A stretch of DNA of 64,000 bases from Asterochloris sp. CNOR1 (taxonomy: Eukaryota; Chlorophyta; Trebouxiophyceae; Trebouxiales; Trebouxiaceae). The position numbers were made by a program, and so were the translations under genes. The stretch lies in NCBI GenBank assembly GCA_963969365.1, contig OZ017761.1, positions 1,736,001 through 1,800,000 on the forward strand, given 5' to 3'. The notes beneath the pieces were generated by a model that searched no databases, was not told the origin of the DNA, and saw only the letters and a list, made by a program, of their open reading frames with translations. This document shows, piece after piece, positions 36,201-46,731 of this stretch. Position 1 is the first letter of the stretch. Each line of letters starts with the position of its first letter.

Positions 36201-38542
36201 GGCTGCAGCCTTACCTTGTGAGAGCTGCCGCCATAGCCAGCTGCTGTTGCAGCGTCCTTGAAGCTGGAGCCATTGATGTCCAGTTTCTGGTCCAGGTACT
36301 TGGCGGTCAGGGTGCCAGCCATGCCCCGACTAGAGGAACAGCAGGAGCCTTGTGAGCTTGCTCTGAGGATTTGTTCACAACTTGAAAATCTAGTAGAATT
36401 ATTGGCAGTCTGAAAGCCTGCGCTGGGGCAAGTGACAATCAAGGTGACACAATGCTGCGGCATTGCAAGAGAACCTCAAGTGAGAAGTGCTCGTGATAGC
36501 GCTGCTCTGGGTGTGCAGCTTCCTGCAAAACAGCATGCTCCACACATGCCTGCCACCACTACTGGTCGCAGACCCGAACAGACACACAGGATCAAGGCTC
36601 ATGTGCTCAAGCAGCCCAGCCTAACTCTGGTGGACCCAGAGGGGCCCATAGGCGGAAGAGTAGCATATGGCAGGGCCTCACTAGCCGATGCAGCCCATAC
36701 CAGATATGGTAGGCCCCTCAGCAGTGGACCAGGCAGAGTGGGCTAGATGAGATGGTGCTGTGAGTGTCAGAGACCAGGGCCTCACCTGCCAATGCAGCCC
36801 AGGCCAAATCTTGTGGGCTCCTCAGAGGTAAACATGAGGACGTCAATGGGCTTGGCAGGCTTGAACCCTGCCGACTGCAGCCCCTTGACTGCTGCAATGG
36901 CTCCAATGACCCCCAGCGTGCCGTCATACGCTCCTGCCAAGGGGATGGCGTCGCAGTGGGAGCCTGTCACCACTGCCCCTGCAGCAACAACCGGGCCTAA
37001 GTCAGTTTACAACAGATTTGAAAGCGGTTCCACTAGCTTGTATGGCTGTGTGGAAAGGTTGTCAAGTGCCCCTCATTCTCCCGGGTGGGCCACTGCAGCT
37101 TCTCCAGCCTGGCCAATGCTCAGCAGTCAGCCTCAGCCCGGCCGTGCTGAGCTGAAGACCACCTGTCGCATGAAGCGGAACAAAGGTTGTGTGCGCACTG
37201 CAGACATAGCAGCAGTCCTGCACACGGTAACGCCTGAGCAGCCAGTCACAATGGCCGCCCGGGGAGCGAATTGCAACTGCGTGTAGCACTGCAGGGACAG
37301 TGAAGCCGTGCAGCTACCAACCAGCACTATGGGCTCCTGCCACGAGACTGGTGTTGCAAGGGGGCCTGTGATAACCGCTGGTGCAACACTAACGGCAGAA
37401 GACCATTGCGTGCGGCAGCAACATGGCGCCCTTGCCAGTCACACACCTGCTGCAGCCTGCTGTACACTCAGCAGGGGGCTCGAGAGGGCTCTTGATGCAG
37501 CTGGGCACAGCATGGCAATTTGATAGTATTGTGGGCTGCTCTGGGCTGGAATGTCCCAGTGGCAGCCTCTCTCCTTGCTGCCTCCCAGTGCCGTGCTGCC
37601 AGAGCCCTCAAGCCCCTCCCAGGGCGGCCCCTGTGCACATTGTTCACGAGAAACTAGCCACCTTCTCTCTGTGCTACTTCCTCAGTGAGAGGTTGTCCGC
37701 TTGCCTCAGGGTCGCTGCCTGCCAGGCACCCTTGCTGCATGCATCTACGTATACTTATGACAGAGGCCATAGTCTTGCTGCCCCGCCTTCTCCATGAGAG
37801 GTGAGCTCACCTGCCTTGGGCTCGCTGCCTGGCAGCCGGCCCCATATGTTCCCCATGGGGTCTTCTCTGATGGCCAACCCAGCCTTTTCCATCAGGACTT
37901 TCACATATCTGCACACAAGAAACTTACTGAGCACCCATCTCAGAGAGAGCCGGCCAGAACTAAGGCAGAGGGCACCACATCAATCACAAGGACCTGCTGC
38001 ATATTGCAGAGCTTAGTTGCAAGAATCTGCTGCAGTGCTTTGCGAAAAGCTGCGGGAGTGCATCCCTGACTGCTCTGCAGGCAACAACAGAGGGCCCAGT
38101 GCACAGGCAGCCCCTCCTGCAAGCCGGCCTTCAGGCGCTCTGGGGGGCTCAGAGCCAGGCGGTCTGTAAGTTTTGCCTCACACAGGAGGCCATATAGCAG
38201 GGCAGCTCACTTCCTGCCATGTAGGTCATTCTCTGTGAAAAGCACCCGTGTCACTGCTGGGTTGGGGTCATCTGAGAACCTGGCCAGCTCCAGCAGCTGC
38301 AGTGCAGCGGCAGAAAGTCTGATCCAGGACTGCAAGGGCTACCAAATTGGCCCCAGGTGGGTCAAAGTACATCCAGCAGCCAAGGCTCTGCTGATAGCAG
38401 TCAGCGCAGCACTCGCCTGGTCTACCACATCTTTGCCGGAGATCTGCAGTTTCTGAGGGTCCACTGCCGTGCATGCTGGCCAGGTCAGCCAGGAGGCAAG
38501 CAGCATCAGACCGAGCGATGCCCTTCCTGCTGGCATCACCAT
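33253..38542 (-). CDS. UAH: Ureidoglycolate amidohydrolase (M20 peptidase family)
   Basis: Last step of plant-type ureide breakdown: hydrolyses ureidoglycolate to glyoxylate, ammonia and CO2, recovering purine nitrogen. Ten phase-consistent exons in gene order: 38417-38542, 38211-38296, 37811-37908, 36786-36978, 36215-36329, 35413-35606, 34706-34770, 34267-34421, 33784-33861, 33253-33525, giving 460 residues, close to plant UAH. The N-terminus starts with a hydrophobic signal (LGLMLLASWLTWPACT), agreeing with the ER location known for Arabidopsis UAH. Metal and active-site motifs are complete: GSHCDAIP, AYDGTLG, FTSEEPTRFG, ELHIEQGP and SRAYHDSLF. PAVTRVLF, IAAPAS and MIFIPCKNGWSH also fit UAH. 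The close relative allantoate amidohydrolase is the main alternative; the SRAYHDSLFMA and TRVLF segments favour UAH. Intron 1 appears to use a GC donor (CAG|GCGAGT). Confidence 0.9.
35729..35785 (-). repeat. Copy of a UAH exon edge in the upstream intron
   Basis: ACCTGGCC and GATCTC of exon 35413-35606 (at 35569 and 35601) recur at 35741 and 35773, both offset by 172 bp. The copy lies 5' of the exon in gene orientation and includes the acceptor side. Confidence 0.65.
36107..36163 (-). repeat. Copy of UAH exon 5 end in the downstream intron
   Basis: GAGCTGCC (36222) and GCTGGAGCC (36263) of exon 36215-36329 recur at 36113 and 36150, offsets of 109 and 113 bp. The copy covers about 55 bp with small indels. 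Confidence 0.75.
36670..36724 (-). repeat. Copy of UAH exon 4 end in the downstream intron
   Basis: GGGCCTCAC, TGCAGCCCA and CCTCAG around 36777-36825 recur 104 bp away at 36673-36720. The copied block spans the exon end and its splice donor. Confidence 0.75.
37690..37726 (-). repeat. Copy of UAH exon 3 end in the downstream intron
   Basis: TCGCTGCCT at 37822 in exon 37811-37908 recurs at 37712, offset 110 bp, with GCCTCAGGG matching GCCTTGGGC beside it. Confidence 0.6.
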
Positions 38543-39347
38543 CGGTCAGATATGCAGCGCAGGCTGCGCAGACCTCTCTGCTCTGGTCAAAGTCAACCTA
38601 GAAGAGGAGCGGTATTCAGGATCTGCGTTCTGCTCTCCGATGTCCCTTGATGTCTCAGATTCGACTTCCACTCATTCCCCACTAACATTGCTGACATTGC
38701 TGGATCCCACCCAGTCGTTTTACAATTGTTGGAGCCAACACCAGACAGCTGCTTTGGCCACTTCTGGGCAACACAGATGCCCATCTTCATCGGTCCATCT
38801 GCCATTGGATATCAGCAACCCACAAGCTGGGACGCCTGAAACTCAGTCAGTCTCTCTCTGTGGCACCCAAAAAGCTACAGCAGCAAGCCTCACAGGGCGT
38901 CGACGGTTAAACTGGGTGAGCCTTCATCAACATGGGGCCTGCTCTGCCAGCCTGCATATGTGCTCTCCTTCAGCGTATTGCTGAGGGGCTGGAAACACCC
39001 ACATCGCTTGTTATGTTGTGCAAGCTTGCATGACGGCCTGTTAAGGCTGAACATTACCTGCCTTGCAGGCACGGACGCAGGTTGACAGAGCAGCATTACG
39101 AGCAGGCTCTGCTCAAACACCAGGAGACAGTGGGGCAAAGAGTCAACAGCATTACAGATTTGGACATCAACAGCACTTCAACTTACCTGTCCCATTCTGT
39201 ACAGTGTAGTCAAACGCAAGCTTGCTAGTTCAGCGCCGCTGCAGAAGGGCAACGATGTCATGATGAAAGAGCGCCGCAACAGCGCGAAGAGCTCGTGGTG
39301 AGAGATGAGGCTGGTATGCAAGACAATGCTACGCTGCGACCAGTACC
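38543..39347. other. Region between UAH start and small unknown gene
   Basis: Presumed promoter region of UAH (minus) and of the divergent small gene (plus). No motif or coding exon is recognised. Confidence 0.35.
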
Positions 39348-40064
39348 TTGCTCCTGGCCTGCCATGTTCCATGTCCTGTGTGTGGGCTCCTGATATGTGC
39401 AATCCCATTCAAAAGTGTGTGCGCTGCCACACAAGAGAAAACCTGGCTCTTAGAGAACGCGGTGAAGCAGCTGGCGAAGAATGAGCTGCAGCAGTTTGCT
39501 ACCACAGTCCAGCGCCGCATTGTCAGTGGCAGGCCCATGAAGGACAAGAAGGACGCGTCAGGCTTTGCTGCCAAGGTGGACACGAATGTCGCGGCATTTC
39601 AACCATGCCTCGAAAAGACAGGTACCAGCCACACCAGCAATAACAGCAGCTGGCTTCTGCACCGCCAGCTGCAAACGGCTGTCTGCTCCTTTTCTTGGAA
39701 GCACTTGGCTAAGGTAGCACTGCTGCTGTTCAAAGGCGGGTCATACTGCACCTTATCCCAGCCAGTGCCTCTGCAGCTGCTGGTAGTGCATCTGTCATTG
39801 CACTTTTACCACACTTGCTCTCTTTTTCGAAGTGTGCACTAATTTTGTCATGCAGAGGTCAATGCCGAGGCCCTCAAGAGGAATGCAGCAGATACTTTCA
39901 GGGAGTGTGGCGAGTCTGTCCATGCCACCGATGATGAAATCCACATCATGGCAGAGGACTGCCTGGACTTCGTTGAGCTGATGCAGAGCAAGTGCCCCCA
40001 TGAGTGTGCGTTGGTCCTCAATATTGAATGGGTTCAGAAGAACCTGTTTGGGCTGCCCACCTGA
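39348..40064 (+). CDS. Small protein of unknown function, two exons
   Basis: Exons 39348-39621 and 39856-40064 join in phase 1 and end at TGA 40062-40064, giving about 160 residues. The first part has a hydrophobic, cysteine-containing N-terminus, but the true start may be further upstream with an intron. After residue 30 it is a charged helix (ENAVKQLAKNELQQF, RRIVSGRPMKDKKD). The second exon is acidic and helical (DDEIHIMAEDCLDFVELM). No family is recognised. Confidence 0.45.
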
Positions 40065-40780
40065 GCCCATTGTGGAGGCATGTCCTCATACTTGCGCCAT
40101 GCGGGTCACCAGCAAAGGACAGAGCATGTCAGTCAGAATACTTGGCGGGCTCCCTGCTAGCCTAAAACCAGGCCCACACCCTCTTTGGCATTCCTCCCAA
40201 CAGATGTGCTGGAGTCTGTTTGGAGGAATGCCAGCGTGTGGTGAAAGGGATGCCAGCCATGCCCTCCACTCTGCATCTGGCACGGTCTTGTCAATCTTGC
40301 CTGGCTTAGTACGTGCCGTCAGCGGCGCCTCCAGCTGCGCCTGGGAAGGCATTGCACAGGTCACCAGCTCCTGCACCGACCCTTTCCTGACGTGGAGGTG
40401 GAGCTTCAGCATTGCTGGCAGACAGCAGACAAACCCCCAACATGGTGGCCCTTCAGAGCCTGTGCGCTGACAGCAAGCAGACATCTGTGCACTGGATGCC
40501 ATGTGACAGCAGGCTACAGCTGATGGGGATGGTAGCATCACAGCTCAAATCGTGCACACGTCGATCAACCACGCACGCTGGCAGACTGCTCACTCCGACA
40601 TGATCAAGCAGCTTGCTGCATTATTTTGGCCTCGTGACCTATAGAAAGCCATGTGACGCCCTGCAACATGGCTTGAAACTCAATGGCCTGCTCCGCAACA
40701 GAGCCTATTCATCGTGCTCATGCCCACCGGGATACTTCTTGATGAAACTTTGAAGTTTTAAATGAAAAGTCAAAGAGCTA
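40065..40780. other. Gap before the left mobile element
   Basis: No supported gene. Short frames on both strands have no recognisable domain. Similarity to the right inverted arm stops near 40781. Confidence 0.4.
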
Positions 40781-40860
40781 GGACTGTGTGCCTACTTAGA
40801 GCTTTTCAATCTCACCATAGGTAAGGCAACCACCATGTACATTTCCTGGTGATGTCTGAG

Positions 40861-41719
40861 GCTCCTAAAGACCAAGAGCGCTGTCAAAGCCAGTATTGCT
40901 GCCTCCATGGCACTCATCTTTGGCACACAGACTGACTCTGTGGAAGTGAAGTTGTTCAACGAGTTGAAAGCAGATGCTGGACCAGCTTACGGCCTGAAGG
41001 GGCTTGGCGACTACAGGTCGCTGTACGTGAACAATAACGACCATGAGAGTCACCGCCCAAAGCATCCTGAGCACAGGACAGTGGAGTTCATGTGTGGTGG
41101 AGATTGGGAAATTTCACATGGAGGTGCCAGGAATAGTGCTGGACGACAAGGGCCAGTGCAAGTGGCAATAGCGGCCATCAGGGCAGGGACTCCAGAGTTG
41201 CAGTGCAAAAATTATGAGGATTTCCAGCGTCTGCTGGAAGCCGCTGCGAAGAGTGTGGGTTGCACCATATATACCGTGCCGAAGGTACCGGGCTTCTTTT
41301 AAATTTAGTACTGTGCCCAAGCGCGTGGAGGGTGACTTCGTCCCCAACCCTGCCTATGATGAGGAGGAGTTCAAGGCCCCACCCAAACAGGAGCAAACCA
41401 GCAAGCGGAAGCGCACCATGAAGTATATGCAGGGGCCAGACGGGCTAAGCCTAAGGGAGGAGGTGGTGGTCAAGCACAACTTTCTGGTGGGATACCCTCC
41501 TGATTTTTACAGATTCAGGCTCCTAGAGCCAATCAGGAAGTTGCAGTCTAACAGGATGCTCACAGTTCCGAGTTGAAGCAGCTCTATGAGGAGGCATTCA
41601 TCAATCTGTTCGAGGACTACCCACCTCCTGGATGGATGTCTGGGCGTGCGCCAGCAAGGGCATGTGTCAGTTACAATCTGCCAGCAGCAGTTATTGCTGA
41701 TGTGATGAAGGCCAGATGA
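40861..41719 (+). pseudogene. ORF2 of the left element copy, frameshifted
   Basis: Homologous to the intact reading frame at the right edge (63068-64000). It covers SVEVKLFNELKADAGP, GLKGLGDYRSLYVNNNDH, EISHGGARNSAGRQGP and the C-terminal LEPIRKLQSNRML. The frame breaks near 41290 (a stop after GFF) and again near 41575; the end VMKAR then stop (41717-41719) lines up with VMRAR of the intact copy. The 5' part carrying the HVH motif is largely missing: sequence jumps from the leader near 40830 to the region after the motif. Function unknown. Confidence 0.65.
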
Positions 41720-41781
41720 TGCAAGTTTGTTTACAAGATCATGAACTTTTTAAATCACCATGCCACAGCACAGGTGTGGAA

Positions 41782-41814
41782 CACTAGCAGACCAACCTGC
41801 ACACTTATGCACAC
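41782..41814 (+). repeat. CACTA left terminal inverted repeat
   Basis: Begins CACTAGCAGACCAACC and ends TTATGCACAC. It pairs with 46195-46229 with two single-base differences in run length. Confidence 0.88.
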
Positions 41815-42255
41815 TTTTGGCACACATATGCCTTGACAAGCAATTGTGTGCAGGGCCCTGCACACTTAATGCCACACATGACAGCTTAGCTTAAGGGGCA
41901 AAGAGGCCCTGACTTCCTGACAGTGTTCAGTCAGACACTCATGTATAGACTGGAAGCAGGCACTTAAACTTTTCGACTGCCCTTCTGACAAGCTTGCAGT
42001 CTGGATCGTGATCGAGGCTTGAGGTGAGACCTCCAGCCAGCATGTGCATGCTTCCAGCCTGCATGCCTATAGATGGCTTTACATGACTCCTGCCCTAATA
42101 TTTGAGTCATGCCTGCAGACCCTTGGGCTGTCAGGCAACGCTCATGCGTGACCCAGACTGAGGCGCAGGATACCACCTGCTGCTGCAGCCTTGCCAACAT
42201 ACCATGGAGCGCGAGATTACATGCGACATCCTCGCTCTTGCAGCCCCTGACAGCA

Positions 42256-42540
42256 TCACAAAGGGCTACGCACAGTGCTGAGTGGCACTCTGGCAATCTC
42301 AAAGCCTGGCAAAGCCTTGGCCTTCATCTCACCGAGCTCATACTCCCTGTCATCGCTGTCAGGCGCCGGGAAACTGCTAGGCTCTGAGCTGGGGTCAATA
42401 GGCAGACACCAGATCAAACAACCAAATGTTGCATTGCAGTCTGAGAGGAGCTTGATCTCACCAGAGGAGGCCTCTGTCAATAGCTCATAACGGATGAGAT
42501 CTCATCCTCTGAGGTCAGGTCCTCGCTGTCAGCCATGTCC
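42256..42540 (-). other. Acidic open stretch inside the CACTA element
   Basis: A minus-strand frame contains an acidic segment (APDSDDREYELGEMKAK), and just upstream in another frame MADSEDLTSEDEISS. It may be a decayed or spliced N-terminal exon. No family is recognised. Confidence 0.25.
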
Positions 42541-42626
42541 GCTGGCCTGCCAGACAAAGCGGGTCACATGGTGGTCACATGGTGGCATCAAGACTTTTCC
42601 TTTTTTAATATACCCTATACGGAACA

Positions 42627-45600
42627 TTGCGGGGGGTCCTGCCTTTGGAGCCCCCCGCCCATAGCATGCCGAGCAGCATAAGGACTGCATTGAAAGGCCC
42701 AGGCCTATCAGGGCAGTCACGCTATGTCCGGTTCAATACCCATTGTTCAAACGATGACTTCCTGGCGGATCTAGCGGCTGCTCTCTGCCTCAGCCAAGCC
42801 AGCCTGCTTGGCACAGTCAGTTTCACCTCGCTTGGCGAAGCGCATGGCCATGCAGCGATGCTGAACAAGCTGCGAAAGCTTTTGGCTGGTGAGGATGAGG
42901 GGCCAGAGCTTGGCCTCCAGGTGGTAGAAGGTGAGCTGCGAGTTTAAGTGGCAGCCATGTTGTTGTGACCACGCAGACGTCTGCTGTATTGCTGAGCACC
43001 GCGTTGCATAAAAGCTTTGGGAGTAAAGGGGCTTCAACACTTGAAAGCAGCCAGCAGCTCACCCAATGGCTGCCAGACATCAGCAAGGGACTGCAGCATG
43101 CCATTACGGCTGCAGCTGACACTTTTGCTGCTCCATGTTCAGGCTGTGGCCACCTCTTGTCTCTCACACCTTGTCCTGCAGGCTGCAAAATGGTTAGCTC
43201 AAGCCACTGTCTGGGCAAATGCCTACAGCTTCAGCTATGGGTGTCTGCAGGAGTTGTGCATTTTGACTGGACAGTCAACTGTACTGCAGCATCTCAGCAG
43301 GTGCAGCTTCGTCATCCCACAGCCCAGGTTGCCTGCACCCCAGCCTTGAGCCCCCCACCAGGCAGCCAGCGCTCCAAGTCAGGCAAGAAGTTGCAGCCGT
43401 GGCATGAGAAGTTCAAGGAGGAGATGTTGTATATGCCCAGGCACCTCAAGGATGGTGAGGTGGGAGGACAGCCAGTGAAGAAAGGACAGTGGGTGCAGGT
43501 GCGCAGCTGCATGTGCGAGATGAGCTTGCATGTCTGTCGCCTCCAGATGCACTGCTGTGACAGTGCAGCATTGTGATAAGCTGCTCTGAGTGCAGGTGAA
43601 GCAGGAGGGCCTTACTAAAGCGCAACGTGACCTGGTTCGTGCAGCTTTGAAGTGTGCCAGCAAGTGCACCTTGCGCAAATACAAAACCTGTCGAAAGGTT
43701 GACAAGACACTTGATGTGCAGACAGAGGCCACGATGGAGAAGCACTACACAAGGTGGGGTTAGTGCATGCAGCTGGGATACCTACGTATGGTGGCAATGG
43801 ATGCTTGAGCTACAATGTGCAGCCAGCCTGTGTTGCTGCATTTTTGTCATGAAGCAAACAAACCAACCGCTTCTGTCTGCGCCTGCAGCACTATAAGAAA
43901 CAACAATCTCAGGCTGGCAGGCAGATCTTCCAGCTGCAGCAAGGATGGCCAGAGCCAGCCCGAGAAGCCTCCCAAGTGGCTCTTGCAACCAATTGGAGCA
44001 GGTCGAGAAGTTCTTCTCAGCATCCTCAGGGCTAGTTGCGCTCATCAGAGCGGAGTGGCAGGCGGGCACCTTTAGCCCATGGTGAGCTGACTGTTGCACC
44101 TCCTGCAGGCAATACATCTCAGGTGCTTGTCATGCCCATGTGAGTTGCCTCGTGGTCACTCACAGGTGCAAACTCGCTGCTCTGCTCTGCTGCCGCCTAC
44201 TCTGTCCCAATATAATGCCTCCTGGCTGCAGTTGGAGCAGAGGTCAGAGCCGCCGCCGCTAAAGCAGCCTACGGCGGCAGCTCCTTTGGCCCCTGAGCCT
44301 GGTCAACCTGTGGCAGGGCAACTGGGTAACGCAGACCTGCTGGCTGGCGCTGCAGCGCTGGCAGAGCTGGGACAGTCCGCTGGCAGTGGCGATGACCCGA
44401 TATGGCTTCTAGACATGTGCTGTGACTTTGAACACCTTTCTAGGCTACAGTGCCAGTTCCAGCCCTCAGCCAGGCCTGCACTTTGCACAGTCAATTGACA
44501 GTGTCTTATGTGTGCTTGTGCAGATGCCAGCCCTGCTAGTTGCTATGCATGCTGCTGGCTCCTATCCAGTGTTTGCCTGCCCTGCAGTTTAGCAACGCAG
44601 GGAAGAGCCTCACTGTGAGTGAGGACGAGGGGGGCGTGGCACGTGCTCGCCAGGTGGGATGTTCTCTGTAGATATTGAGGCAGAGCTCGCAAGCAATTGC
44701 AGTCTTCTTCAGTAGCGAGTCTGTCCCTTCACAATACTGTGCGCTGGCCCTTGGGCTACTTGTGCTGCATCATTGAGTGTCAGCAACAATGCCTTGCAAA
44801 TCACTGCAGAGTGTTGGCAGAGGTGGGACACAGACCAACTGGCAGACAGCTGGCGGGCGCAGCTCTGCTAGCAGTCACGGCGGGCGCAGAGGTGGCCAAG
44901 TGCTTGTGCAGGTGAAGAATAGCAGATAACAGAGCAAAGTTGCTCGCTTTTAAGTGGGCATCCTTGGCCAGCCTGGGACTATCAAGCTCCCATTACTCCC
45001 AGGGTCCCCTGTAAATCTCCAGAGTGTCGCTGAATGTGACAAGCACTCACAATGCTCTTCCGAGGTGAAAACTGCAGCCTCCTGCCACAACTGCTTCAAG
45101 CCTGGCTGGTCATGCACGTACAGGAGGAGCCACTGACAGAGTACGCGCAATCTTGCTTGAACAAGCAGGCAGAGAATCAGGCAAGACTGAAATCCTCTGG
45201 ACTTCGCGCTATGTGCGATGCGCTTGAGGAGGCTACAAAGCCCGCCGCGAAAAAGGGCAAGAAGCGTCGCGCTGACCAAGAGAACATCCCGAAGGTACTG
45301 TGTGCCTGTGGACGTGATGCCAACACCTGTTGTGCACAGTCACGGCACATGTAGCTGCCTCCACCATCACTGCAATCAGTGCACTCACGTGCGTGTAGCG
45401 GCCTTGCTAGGCAACACAGTTGCCTCTGCCCTGCAGGCAGTTCCAGGCTCTGATAGAACTCTAAGGGCCTTGAACACAGAGCCTGTTAGCAAAAAGGGCA
45501 AGACGCGTCCCTCCGGCAACGAGAACAAACCAAAGGTGCGCATTTGTCATGAAACCTGCCACAGAATTTCCAATGCTACTCATTGATGAGTCCCTCCCTT

Positions 45601-45877
45601 ACCGCACTGTGCGCTACTGCTTGGGCTACATGTGCTGCACTACGAGACTTAGCGACCCAACGTGTCTAACACTTTCACAGTTGTGCATGGACAAGGCAAC
45701 CGTGGACCTCATGCATTCAGCAAAGCTGGCAGCGCACAATGCCTGATCATGCAGAAGTGCCTCTGCACTGCAGGCAGCCCCACTCCCTAAGCGCACTCGA
45801 CGTAGGCGCATGCCTCCTCGTGATGTCCCTTCAGATGCAGAAGCAGCTGTTGCATCAAGTGATGTCAGCAGTTTATA
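42627..45877 (+). CDS. Partly resolved multi-exon gene inside the CACTA element
   Basis: Probable element-encoded protein, product not recognised. Coding-looking exons are: one ending at 43498 (KKLQPWHEKFKEEMLYM...), 43596-43753 (AQRDLVRAALKCASKC, CRKVDKT), one from 43889 (two frames possible), one ending near 44496 (LGNADLLAGAAALAELGQS), lysine-rich segments near 45240 (KKGKKRRADQENIP) and 45490 (KKGKTRPSGNENKPK), and a final exon from 45774 (LPKRTRRRRMPPRD) to the stop at 45875-45877. The three basic stretches look like nuclear-localisation or DNA-binding tails. I could not match a TNP2-type transposase; start and several junctions are unresolved. Confidence 0.35.
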
Positions 45878-46014
45878 GAACTTGCTAGCCTTTGATGACA
45901 GTCCGACAAGGGACGGTCCCTTGTGTTTCTTGTCACAGATACCTGCAGCCCTGCTAGCTGCCATGCATGGCATATGCATGCTGCTGGCTCCTAGCCAGTC
46001 TGACACACAATGAA

Positions 46015-46180
46015 GCACACTTTTCCAAGCACACTTTGCCTTGTTCACACACTTTTTGCACACCTATTGCACACTTCATTGCACACAATGTAAACACTTT
46101 CTGCACATGATCAAGGCACACAAAGCACACACTTTATGCACACTTTCTGCACACTTGTTCCCCTGCAATCAGGCACACTA
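46015..46180. repeat. Subterminal GCACACTT repeats of the CACTA element
   Basis: Many copies of GCACACTT or CACACTTT with T-rich spacers lie just inside the right terminus, with fewer at 41797-41870 inside the left one. In known CACTA elements such subterminal repeats bind the small element protein (TNPA class). Confidence 0.7.
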
Positions 46181-46194
46181 ATTGGCTCATTTAC

Positions 46195-46229
46195 GTGTGC
46201 ATAAAGTGTGCAGGGTTGGTCTGCTAGTG
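46195..46229 (-). repeat. CACTA right terminal inverted repeat
   Basis: Ends GGTCTGCTAGTG on the plus strand, the reverse complement of the left end, followed by the GAA duplication. Confidence 0.88.
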
Positions 46230-46234
46230 GAAGG

Positions 46235-46545
46235 TGCGTCCACGTACCACACCGTATGATTTTGTAACAGATGCACAGATTGCGCAAGTGCAGCCCTTTT
46301 CAAGGGCCCAGGAGGTCCTCTTGTGCCACCAGGGATTCAAGTGTAGATGCTGCCAGATCCACAAAGTCACCACATGTGTTGGTCAGGCCAGCTCCCTCTG
46401 AGTAGTACCTTCAAGTGTAGTTCAAGTGTAGTGTTGTGCAGTGGCAAGCCAAAAGTGGTTGACTGGCCCAGAGAAAAGGGTTACGCGGACATGCAGATCT
46501 TCAGTTCATGTAGACCAAGAGTGAAGAGTGTTTCAAGTGTAACCT
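46235..46545 (+). other. 3' region of left ORF2: knuckle-like code and TTCAAGTGTA repeats
   Basis: In one frame it encodes TPYDFVTDAQIAQVQPF and FKCRCCQIHKVTTCVG, similar to the right arm (KCSQCQVQKATTCVTC). CxxC pairs suggest a zinc knuckle. TTCAAGTGTA occurs at 46336, 46410, 46421 and 46531. It was separated from the rest of ORF2 by the CACTA insertion. Confidence 0.5.
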
Positions 46546-46548
46546 GTG

Positions 46549-46577
46549 GGGGACAAGCCTTTTAAGGCTTGCCCCCT
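46549..46577. repeat. Hairpin between the two genes of the left element
   Basis: GGGGGACAAGCC and GGCTTGCCCCC are inverted around TTTTAA. The equivalent hairpin at 55560-55588 is conserved. It lies between convergent genes and may act in 3'-end formation or as an element landmark. Confidence 0.6.
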
Positions 46578-46731
46578 GCGTGAGATGTAATTTTGTGGAG
46601 TGAAATGTCACTTTACGAGTAAAATGTTACACCACTCAGTACAACATGACTTTCAACAGAGAAATGTGACCTGTTCAGGTAGATGGCGGTAGGAATTGTG
46701 AATGCAGGTCAGCAAACAATCAAAGGCTTGC

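Larger units (their letters stand above)
41782..46229 (+). mobile_element. CACTA (EnSpm) DNA transposon, 4448 bp
   Basis: Both ends carry an inverted CACTAGCAGACCAACC sequence continuing into TGCACACTT and TGCACAC. The flanks are 3-bp GAA duplications (41779-41781 and 46230-46232). CACTA termini and a 3-bp duplication are diagnostic of this superfamily. The homologous right arm (near 55910-55935) is uninterrupted at the matching position, giving an empty site. The interior holds a partly resolved plus-strand gene and subterminal GCACACTT repeats. Confidence 0.88.

Noticed and set aside
46015-46180. CRISPR-like array of short repeats
   Set aside because: Repeats are irregularly spaced GCACACTT words just inside CACTA ends in a eukaryotic context; spacers are not unique units of constant length.
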